Shown: in pieces, positions 1 through 5,242 of the stretch | Layout of the letters: each line of letters starts with the position of its first letter | How positions within the stretch are numbered: position 1 is the first letter of the stretch | Source: Euryarchaeota archaeon UBA40 | Lineage (GTDB): Archaea; Thermoplasmatota; Poseidoniia; Poseidoniales; Thalassarchaeaceae | Assembly (NCBI GenBank): GCA_002506875.1 | Contig: DAYJ01000068.1 | Span: forward strand, 1 to 9,408 | Length of the DNA: 9,408 bases | Reading direction: 5' to 3' | Made by a program: the position numbers and the translations under genes | The notes under the pieces: generated by a model | Databases searched by the model: none | What the model saw: the letters and a program-made list of their open reading frames with translations, nothing else | What the model was told of the DNA's origin: nothing

Positions 1-702
1 CCTGACAGAGATTACTACATGTATGTCGATGCTGAGTTAACGGATGATTTCACAACTTATTGTTGGAAGTATGGCTCTTTTGATATTCTTGCTAGCAATG
101 AGGGTTCTTTGGAAGAGGTCTTGGAAAATCTCTTCAATTCGACTGATCGGACTCCACGGATTTCAATGTGGTATGGTAAGGTAAACCAACACAACGAAAA
201 TGGAACATGGATGACTGATCCAGATGGCACAGCGGGCGCTGGTACATTCAACCAATTCGGAAGTGATGGTTGGGGCGATCGCAAGCTCGAGTACTGTCAG
301 CGTTTCTGGCCAGACACTGTATCCGTCGCCCCTATGAGTGCAGAACAGATTGTCTTCTACACAAGAGGGAACCAGGTTGCTTATCTCACTACAAAGCCAG
401 TTTGGCAGTGTGTACAAGATACCGATGGTGATGGGATCTTGGATCCAGATGATGCTGATGATGACGGCGACGGTTGGAGCGATATTCTAGAACAGGCGTG
501 TGGAACCAATGAATTGGATGTCAATGACGTCCCTACGGATTCAGATGGTGATCAGATTTGTGATCTACTCGATGACGCATTAGACGAAGTAATTACAGAT
601 CCTCCTGTAGATGATGACGGTTTCTTGCCAGGATTCAGTGCGATTGGTGGCCTTGCAGCACTCGGTGCTGCGATGCTCATGGGACGTCGACGAGTAGAGT
701 GA
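1..702 (+). CDS. Surface-anchored protein with Asp-rich Ca-binding repeats and PGF-CTERM-like tail (5' partial)
   Basis: The reading frame is open from the first base, so this is the C-terminal 233 residues of a longer protein; the first ATG at 19 is probably internal. Residues 140-197 hold Asp/Gly repeats such as DTDGDGILDPDD and DSDGDQICD, the pattern of thrombospondin type 3 calcium-binding repeats. They sit just before a Pro/Asp spacer. The C-terminus has the tripartite PGF-CTERM layout: LPGF at about 209-212, a hydrophobic Ala/Leu/Gly helix, then RRR. In the known system archaeosortase A cuts at such a signal and the protein is attached to a membrane lipid, so a secreted, cell-surface location is inferred. 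The upstream part contains several Cys and aromatic residues and matches no family I recognise. A lipoprotein gene follows 22 bp downstream, which suggests an envelope gene cluster. The ligand or partner is unknown. Confidence 0.85.
   Translation, partial: PDRDYYMYVDAELTDDFTTYCWKYGSFDILASNEGSLEEVLENLFNSTDRTPRISMWYGKVNQHNENGTWMTDPDGTAGAGTFNQFGSDGWGDRKLEYCQRFWPDTVSVAPMSAEQIVFYTRGNQVAYLTTKPVWQCVQDTDGDGILDPDDADDDGDGWSDILEQACGTNELDVNDVPTDSDGDQICDLLDDALDEVITDPPVDDDGFLPGFSAIGGLAALGAAMLMGRRRVE
628..696 (+). other. PGF-CTERM-like sorting signal (protein region)
   Basis: This part of the surface-protein gene encodes PGF, about 16 hydrophobic small residues, then GRRR two residues before the stop. The order of motif, membrane helix and basic cluster is that of archaeosortase A substrates. 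No archaeosortase gene is present in the window. An ordinary C-terminal membrane anchor is the alternative, but the PGF at the exact expected position argues for sorting. Confidence 0.75.
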
Positions 703-724
703 ATAGACTAGATTGGTGTTCTTC

Positions 725-1273
725 ATGAAGCGTCAAAGTTCGGCCTTATCTCTGTGTATTCTGATGTTGATGCTCCCTCTTTCTGGATGCATATTAGATA
801 TGGAATTCAAAGGGGAACTTGTTGGTACTTTCGAGATTGATAGTCTGGGTACTGGAACAACCAATGTCAATGATACCATTATCTCAATCGAACTGATTAA
901 TTCCAGTGTTAATCAAATTCAATTCAATGATGACACAGGAAATCAGGATGGTAGCAATCACTTTCGTTTTCGTATTGTTCGAGATATCTATAATGACACA
1001 ATTGGGCCATCCTTTGAATGTAGAATTCAGACACAATCTCCCTCTGACTGTCTAATTGTAGAATCGGTTGATGATGGGATTTGGGAAATCGGAGAAATCA
1101 TCACATTGCAAGAGAATGATGTCGATATCTGTAGTTCTGGTTGCCAGATTCAGTTAACAATTCTGAATGGTGATATCATTACTGAAGAAGAGGAGAATTT
1201 GCAATATCTCGGTCAAAAAGCAATAGGTGGTAGTCCAATCAGACATACTACTAATTTTGGGATGGGGCAGTAA
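725..1273 (+). CDS. Small secreted lipoprotein of unknown function
   Basis: This 182-residue protein begins MKRQ, followed by a hydrophobic stretch and a lipobox PLSGC with the lipidated Cys at about residue 22. It is therefore predicted to be exported, lipid-modified and anchored outside the membrane. The mature part is rich in Asn, Asp, Ile and Ser, looks beta-rich and contains two possible disulfide pairs (a FECR...SDC segment and a CSSGC segment). I recognise no catalytic motif or family. I chose ATG 725 over in-frame TTG 713 and GTG 716 because it gives a compact signal peptide with two basic residues right at the N-terminus. The gene lies between a surface protein and a small membrane protein, and the next ATG is 2 nt after its stop, so translational coupling with the downstream gene is likely. 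Confidence 0.8.
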   Translation: MKRQSSALSLCILMLMLPLSGCILDMEFKGELVGTFEIDSLGTGTTNVNDTIISIELINSSVNQIQFNDDTGNQDGSNHFRFRIVRDIYNDTIGPSFECRIQTQSPSDCLIVESVDDGIWEIGEIITLQENDVDICSSGCQIQLTILNGDIITEEEENLQYLGQKAIGGSPIRHTTNFGMGQ

Positions 1274-1275
1274 AT

Positions 1276-1656
1276 ATGCACTTCTTTTTCCCAGGAATGA
1301 TAGTCGGATTTATTCTTCTTCAAACAGCGATCATCGCACCAACACTGTTCAAAAAACTCGACATCAAAGATTTTGGAATCGTGATACGATCACTCTGGCC
1401 CAAATTCTTTCTTTGTTTGAGTGTAGCCGGAGCTGCAACCCTAGTGGATTTGTATCTCCACGATAATCCAAGCACCATCCATTATGCAATTGCTGGATCT
1501 ACAACCTTGTTCGCAATCATATGCTATGCAATAATTCCTGCAACAAACCGTGCAAAGGATGAAGGAAACGAAAAAGTGTTCAACATACTTCACAAGATGA
1601 GTGTATATTTTACTATCATCATGCTTCTACTCAACATTGGGTTTCTCTTCGCATAA
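1276..1656 (+). CDS. DUF4149/TMEM205-like four-helix membrane protein
   Basis: This 126-residue protein has four predicted membrane helices at about 2-24, 39-60, 69-91 and 107-126. The pattern matches the DUF4149 (TMEM205-like) family as I remember it: a first helix leading into APTLFKKL, a short WPKFF segment before helix 2, IIPATNRAKDEG after helix 3, and LHKMSVYF entering helix 4. The family is widespread and its molecular role in prokaryotes is not established, so no function is assigned. The start at ATG 1276 lies 2 nt after the stop of the lipoprotein gene, with a G-rich stretch (GGGATGGGG, about 1259-1267) just upstream as a possible ribosome binding site. It is probably co-transcribed with the two preceding envelope genes and is the last gene of that unit. 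The family call is from motif memory, not a profile search. Confidence 0.75.
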   Translation: MHFFFPGMIVGFILLQTAIIAPTLFKKLDIKDFGIVIRSLWPKFFLCLSVAGAATLVDLYLHDNPSTIHYAIAGSTTLFAIICYAIIPATNRAKDEGNEKVFNILHKMSVYFTIIMLLLNIGFLFA

Positions 1657-1843
1657 TCTGCGAGAAATGATAATTCAGAAATTAGTGTATTTGTCACTCA
1701 GGAGTAGGGGTCTAAGAGTGGAAATAGCAATTAATTCACATCTTATCTGAGAATTCGTTACACTGGTAAGTACATGTGGTTGAATATCATTCCTTATGTT
1801 CTATGCAATGGCCGATAATGCAGGTTATCCGCCCCCCGTATGC

Positions 1844-1866
1844 GTGTATTTTGGACGATAATACAC
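1844..1866. repeat. 7-bp perfect inverted repeat
   Basis: GTGTATT (1844-1850) pairs with AATACAC (1860-1866) around a 9-nt loop. It lies in the non-coding gap about 30 nt downstream of a second small inverted repeat, GATAA (1814-1818) with TTATC (1825-1829). It could be an RNA hairpin in a 3' UTR or a protein-binding palindrome. Neither role can be decided from one sequence. Confidence 0.45.
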
Positions 1867-1895
1867 ATCAGATCATTTTCAGCCCTATATTGTTA

Positions 1896-1922
1896 AATTT
1901 TTTAGTTAGAATCAAAACTAAC
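1896..1922. terminator. Possible bidirectional terminator: weak AT hairpin with T-runs
   Basis: TTAGTT (1902-1907) can pair with AACTAA (1916-1921), and GTTAG/CTAAC offers an alternative register. Six Ts (1898-1903) lie on the + strand, and the A-runs to the right read as T-runs on the - strand. Archaeal termination typically depends on T-rich stretches, and this site is between convergent genes. The stem is all or nearly all A-T and therefore weak, so the T-runs carry most of the evidence. Confidence 0.35.
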
Positions 1923-1976
1923 AAATATAATTTACAAAATATGACAATTAAATTTAGTAGAATCATTTCGACTTAA

Positions 1977-3269
1977 CTAGGCTTTCAATGAAGAGTGGTG
2001 GATGGAGAAATCTACAGGATTATCTCCTGGCATCAAGCACCAACCATCAGCGCTCTCTGTCTGGAGGATGTTGAGGTCAGCAACTCCTCCTTCGACGAGT
2101 TGCCCGACACCATGTGTGGTATCGAGTGTTGATGCGGCGTTGACTGTGACTGCTGCGAGGGCTGCGATTGGTGGGATCCGCATTCTGTGAACAGCGAGAC
2201 TTCCTACGAACGGGATTGAGAGGGTCCGACAATTTGGATTGAAATCAGTGGCCATGGACCATTTCCACCCTTCCTCGATACATTTTCCGATAGCTTCAGT
2301 CATAGGATCCCCATGTACGTATGGAGTTCCAGGAAGAAATCCTGTGTTGACACCGGCGGCTGAGGCTTTCGCACGTGCATCATCGGATGAATGCCCAGCA
2401 TGGTCAGCAGAATCAACCTTCAACTGAGATGCAAGATCGAGCCCCCCTCCATCGACAAATTCGTCTACATGTAGTCGTGCTCTGAGTCCATGTTTCATTG
2501 AGGACCTGACGATGTCCTCGGTAGTTTCGAGATTGAACCATCCTGGCTCGCAGAATACATCGACGGATGTTGCAATACCTTGGTCTACGACTGCCGGCAA
2601 TTGTTCATTCACAAGCTGCTGATTCCATTCCTGGCGGTCGACATTAGGTGGATAAGCATGAGCTCCTAGCCAAGTGTGATGCAATGCTGGAGCATCGCGA
2701 ATATCTTCGAGTGATTTAGCAGCGGCTAGCATCCGAAGTTCGGTATCGGTACTGAGGCCATAGCCCGACTTGACTTCCATCGTTGTAGTCCCCATACTAC
2801 GTGCTCTCTGTATTCGTGCTGTTCCAATCTCGATAAGTCGAGGGAGCAGGGCATCTCTGGTTGCTTTCACGGTGGTGGATATCCCCATGCCCATACTCGA
2901 AATTTCTTGGTAGGTTTTCCCCTCTATCTTCAGTGCTGTTTCATGGGATCTATCTCCATCCCAAAGGAGGTGTGTGTGTGCATCGACAAATCCTGGAACA
3001 ATGGCTTTACCGTTCGTATTGATCCAACGGTTTCCATCGGGTGTTGTGTATGTCCGTTGGTTTGAATCTGGACGAATATGGCCCCATTCGTGCTGTATTT
3101 CGTCATTCGAAGCCATCTTTTGGATAATTCCATCACGTATGTGGATGCCAATATTATCGTCGACGTGTATCTGGCGTTCAAGTAAATCAGCTCCGTCAAT
3201 TCGGCCGGTTTTTGGGTCCACGGAACCGAGATGGGCTACCTCGGATGCTCCGAGAATCACTGTGTCCAT
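1977..3269 (-). CDS. hutI: Imidazolonepropionase (imidazolone-5-propionate hydrolase)
   Basis: This cytoplasmic amidohydrolase (EC 3.5.2.7) hydrolyses 4-imidazolone-5-propanoate to N-formimidoyl-L-glutamate, the third step of histidine degradation. The 430-residue protein has the family motifs in order: VPGFVDAHTHLLWDGDR (91-107; metal-binding H98 and H100), GMGISTTVKATR (127-138), TTTMEVKSGYGLSTD (161-175), TWLGAHAYP (199-207), VDVFCEPGWF (237-245), LHVDE (266-270; H267 metal ligand), DSADHAGH (286-293) and ATDFNPNC (340-347; D342 metal ligand). HutI is usually near 400-420 residues, so this is full length; an extra segment before residue 90 (a TTPDGNRW region) accounts for the difference. 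The - strand start has GAGG three bases upstream. No other hut gene (hutH, hutU, hutG or a formimidoyltransferase) lies in the window, so the rest of the pathway must be elsewhere. It diverges from Kae1 with a 50-bp gap. Confidence 0.93.
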   Translation of the reverse strand: MDTVILGASEVAHLGSVDPKTGRIDGADLLERQIHVDDNIGIHIRDGIIQKMASNDEIQHEWGHIRPDSNQRTYTTPDGNRWINTNGKAIVPGFVDAHTHLLWDGDRSHETALKIEGKTYQEISSMGMGISTTVKATRDALLPRLIEIGTARIQRARSMGTTTMEVKSGYGLSTDTELRMLAAAKSLEDIRDAPALHHTWLGAHAYPPNVDRQEWNQQLVNEQLPAVVDQGIATSVDVFCEPGWFNLETTEDIVRSSMKHGLRARLHVDEFVDGGGLDLASQLKVDSADHAGHSSDDARAKASAAGVNTGFLPGTPYVHGDPMTEAIGKCIEEGWKWSMATDFNPNCRTLSIPFVGSLAVHRMRIPPIAALAAVTVNAASTLDTTHGVGQLVEGGVADLNILQTESADGWCLMPGDNPVDFSIHHSSLKA

Positions 3270-3319
3270 GTGCCTCGTTTGGCATTAAGGCTTGAAATGG
3301 ATGCGGTCATCCGGAGTCC
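3270..3319. promoter_or_regulatory. Divergent intergenic region of hutI and kae1 with small palindrome
   Basis: Only 50 bp separate the two divergent start codons, so any promoters must overlap each other or the coding sequences. A hairpin/palindrome GGATG-CGGT-CATCC (3299-3312) sits just before the Kae1 start and could be an operator or a 5' UTR hairpin. The short AT-containing stretch CATTAAGG (3283-3290) is the only faint TATA-like candidate. I see no clear TATA/BRE pair, so this rests mainly on gene orientation. Confidence 0.35.
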
Positions 3320-4333
3320 ATGGGCGTGAGATGGGTCCTCGGTATCGAGAGCACAGCTCACACCTTCTCGTTTGGTGCAGTAACGGAGGATAGGACACCT
3401 ATTCCGTCATCCTCCTCAATCATTCGTCCGACCGAAGGAGGCATCCACCCAAGGGAGGCTGCAGACCATCATAGTGACAATGCATCTCGCCTGCTCCAAG
3501 GTTTACTATCGACACATTCTCTTTCGATGAACAATCTCGTGGGTGTGGCGTATAGTCAGGGTCCAGGATTAGGTCCTTGCCTCCGTGTCGGTGCCTCCGT
3601 TGCACGTGCTATTGCTACTGCACGAAATGTTCCTCTAATTGGTGTGAATCACTGCGTAGCTCATATCGAGATAGGTCGAACAGTATGTGGTTGTGATGAT
3701 CCAGTACTTCTCTATGTTAGTGGAGGTAATACACAGGTTATCACTCGTCTTGATGGCCGATATCGTGTCTTGGGTGAGACAATGGATATTGGTATCGGTA
3801 ATATGCTCGATAAGTTCGCACGTCATCACGGATATCCATTCCCTGGTGGCCCTGAGATTGAGAAGGCCGCACTTCGGCATCGTGACTCAGTCAAATCTCC
3901 CTCTATTGTTGGTCTTGAATTACCCTATGCAGTTCAAGGCATGGATCTCGCATTCTCAGGGTTACTGAATGCGGCTGATACATTGGTTGAGAAGGGAGCC
4001 AGTTTCGAAGCAGTTTGTTGGTCACTGCAGGAACATGCATTTGCCGCTTCTATTGAGGTCGCTGAACGAGCTCTTGCCCACACAGGTAAGACCGAACTAC
4101 TTCTTGGTGGTGGTGTTGCCTGTAATGAGAGAATTCGTGAGATGTCCGATATTATGTGTCGAGAGCGTGGTGCTACTGCACATTGGCCTCCTAAGATGTA
4201 CTGTATCGATAATGGGACCATGATTGCTCTCCTAGGATTGCTTCAGTTAGAGTCAATAGGTCCCACTGAACTCATTGATTCAGCCGTCGATCAGATGCTC
4301 CGGACAGACATGACTCCAGTTGCATGGGCTTGA
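3320..4333 (+). CDS. kae1: tRNA N6-threonylcarbamoyladenosine synthase subunit Kae1/TsaD
   Basis: Kae1 is the catalytic subunit of the KEOPS complex. It transfers threonylcarbamoyl from threonylcarbamoyl-AMP to A37 of ANN-decoding tRNAs in the cytoplasm. The 337-residue length is typical of the stand-alone protein. Visible family motifs are the N-terminal LGIESTAHTFSFG (7-19), the metal-binding HCVAH (H111, H115), the nucleotide-site strand YVSGGNTQV (132-140), GIGNMLDKFAR (158-168), FPGGPEIEK (174-182), LLGGGVACNERIR (261-273) and CIDNGTMIA (295-303) with metal ligand D297. GGAG lies 3 nt before ATG 3320; in-frame GTG 3326 would give a better spacing and also keeps the whole domain, so the start is uncertain by two codons. 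Many euryarchaea fuse Kae1 to the kinase Bud32. Here there is no fusion and no Bud32 gene follows. Confidence 0.95.
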   Translation: MGVRWVLGIESTAHTFSFGAVTEDRTPIPSSSSIIRPTEGGIHPREAADHHSDNASRLLQGLLSTHSLSMNNLVGVAYSQGPGLGPCLRVGASVARAIATARNVPLIGVNHCVAHIEIGRTVCGCDDPVLLYVSGGNTQVITRLDGRYRVLGETMDIGIGNMLDKFARHHGYPFPGGPEIEKAALRHRDSVKSPSIVGLELPYAVQGMDLAFSGLLNAADTLVEKGASFEAVCWSLQEHAFAASIEVAERALAHTGKTELLLGGGVACNERIREMSDIMCRERGATAHWPPKMYCIDNGTMIALLGLLQLESIGPTELIDSAVDQMLRTDMTPVAWA

Positions 4334-4391
4334 TTAGAGTGGAAGCCTTTACACGTGTTCGTCTAACCCTATGAGATACGGAGGGTGAATT
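4334..4391 (+). promoter_or_regulatory. Possible promoter/leader before the CTG-start gene
   Basis: The 58-bp gap after kae1 contains CTTTACACG (about 4347-4355), a weak TATA-like candidate, and then the leader bearing the five-codon frame and Shine-Dalgarno. The unit could start here or be read through from kae1. The TATA match is poor, so this is a low-confidence call. Confidence 0.2.
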
Positions 4392-4394
4392 CTG
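4380..4394 (+). promoter_or_regulatory. Strong Shine-Dalgarno placing a CTG start
   Basis: GGAGGGTGA (4380-4388) closely matches the anti-Shine-Dalgarno complement GGAGGTGA. CTG follows at 4392, with 7 nt between GGAGG and the start. No ATG, GTG or TTG of the downstream frame lies at a suitable distance. The site also overlaps a 5-codon frame, ATG AGA TAC GGA GGG TGA (4371-4388), in the same phase as the downstream gene. Confidence 0.6.
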
Positions 4395-5204
4395 GCACGA
4401 CGAGGAAAGGGGCGTAACGCACGTCGTTCGACGGTCCAGCGGAAGAGCCAGTTACCTCCTCCCGTAGTTGCGCCAGAACCTGTTCAGGCTCCTGAGGCCG
4501 AAAAAACACCGGAAATATCGCGGCCAAATGCTGCCCCAAGTGCTCCTGTTCAGAAGCAGTATGGTGTATTGGAGCCCGAACCAGAACCGATTCCTGAGCC
4601 TGAACCTGAGCCAGTTCATATTCCAGAGGAAGAAACATCACCTGATCCTGAACCTGTAGCCGTCGTTGCTGCTGAACCTACATCTTCAATGCAAGATGGT
4701 GCAGACCGACGTAGCCTTGGCCTTTCAGCCCTTGAAGAGGAATCTCCAGTTGAAGCAGTTCCAGAGGTTGTTGAGCCCGAAGATCGTGTTAGCGCTCTAA
4801 TTAGTCGTTCACAGGTAGGTGCAAGTGAGGCGGGTTATGCTCCTGTTGCTCCAGCCCCTAAGGCTACTGAGGAGAAACCCAAGGAAAAGCCTCGAAGGCA
4901 ACCACGTCGTATTTCTAAGGCTAAGAAAAATAATCAGATGAGGAAGCATAATAGCCGTGCTCGTCGATTAAATCGTTCCAGGCATATGGAATACAAGTAT
5001 GAGATGCGGGCATTATTGAAGGACATTGAAGTCGGTCAAGAACATCATTCAGTTCTGTTAGGCACAATCTGGGCGAAGGGTGAACGTCAGGACGTTAAAT
5101 CTGCCAAAGATTTCGTTCGAGAACGGAGGGACGCTGGTGCTATCAATGATGAACAGATGGACCGCCTCCTCTCATTAATTGATAATTACACAACTCGTCG
5201 TTGA
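4392..5204 (+). CDS. Low-complexity basic/Pro-Glu protein of unknown function, probable CTG start
   Basis: I do not recognise the family. The frame opens after a TGA at 4386-4388. Reading from CTG 4392 gives 270 residues starting MARRGKGRNARRS, a plausible basic N-terminus that a start at the next usable codon, TTG 4569, would lose. Layout: basic residues 2-19; Pro/Ala/Glu-rich linker about 20-95 with an EPEPEP run at 61-74; acidic/mixed linker to about 160; a strongly basic stretch 162-199 (RRQPRRISKAKK and RKHNSRARRLNR); and a compact, probably helical C-terminal domain 200-270 ending in RRDAGAINDEQMDRLLSLID. The linkers are likely disordered, and the Arg/Lys patches suggest nucleic acid or ribosome contact, which is inference. 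No signal peptide or membrane helix is seen. It follows kae1 by 58 bp and precedes the mutase by 38 bp. Being real is supported by the long open frame, the ribosome binding site and the structured C-terminus. Confidence 0.72.
   Translation: MARRGKGRNARRSTVQRKSQLPPPVVAPEPVQAPEAEKTPEISRPNAAPSAPVQKQYGVLEPEPEPIPEPEPEPVHIPEEETSPDPEPVAVVAAEPTSSMQDGADRRSLGLSALEEESPVEAVPEVVEPEDRVSALISRSQVGASEAGYAPVAPAPKATEEKPKEKPRRQPRRISKAKKNNQMRKHNSRARRLNRSRHMEYKYEMRALLKDIEVGQEHHSVLLGTIWAKGERQDVKSAKDFVRERRDAGAINDEQMDRLLSLIDNYTTRR
4572..4613 (+). repeat. In-frame GAR-CCN hexamer run encoding EPEPEP
   Basis: Fourteen codons are Glu-Pro repeats interrupted once by Ile-Pro, built from near-repeating GAACCN/GAGCCN hexamers. 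The third-position variation shows the repeat is old or kept at the protein level, not a fresh microsatellite expansion. A further DPEP copy follows near 4643. Confidence 0.7.
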
Positions 5205-5242
5205 ACGACAGGCTGATGACTGTCCACCCCCGACATTAGTCC

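Larger units (their letters stand above)
1657..1976. other. AT-rich convergent intergenic gap
   Basis: These 320 bp separate the 3' end of the membrane-protein gene (+) from the 3' end of hutI (-), so no promoter for either is needed here. The right half (about 1885-1976) is markedly AT-rich compared with the surrounding genes. I see no tRNA, no convincing ORF and no CRISPR-like repeat spacing. It contains small inverted repeats at 1814-1829, 1844-1866 and 1902-1922, a C-run at 1832-1837, and a near-duplicate 10-mer (CGATAATGCA at 1813 and CGATAATACA at 1856). Transcription termination for both converging units is the simplest role. A small non-coding RNA cannot be excluded. Confidence 0.6.

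Noticed and set aside
713..724. Upstream TTG/GTG starts for the lipoprotein gene
   Set aside because: They only add Met/Val-Phe-Phe before the MKR that opens a normal lipoprotein signal peptide; ATG 725 fits better.
1774..1976. Possible 66-residue ORF (GTG start at 1776) in the AT-rich gap
   Set aside because: No ribosome binding site, composition follows the AT-rich background, no recognisable domain, and ATG 1774 in the neighbouring frame stops after 14 codons.
3934..4221. Long antisense frame within kae1, and similar antisense frames in hutI, mutase and ATPase
   Set aside because: They lie opposite well-identified genes, have no family motifs and follow from codon bias of the sense strand.
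4569..4571. TTG 4569 as the start of the Pro-Glu protein
   Set aside because: The frame is open for 59 more codons upstream with protein-like composition, and TTG 4569 has only a weak upstream signal compared with the Shine-Dalgarno at 4380-4388.
5197..5224. Short inverted repeats around the stop of the Pro-Glu gene (GTCG/CGAC and GACAG/CTGTC)
   Set aside because: Stems of 4-5 bp without a following T-run are expected by chance, and the next gene is only 38 bp away and probably co-transcribed.
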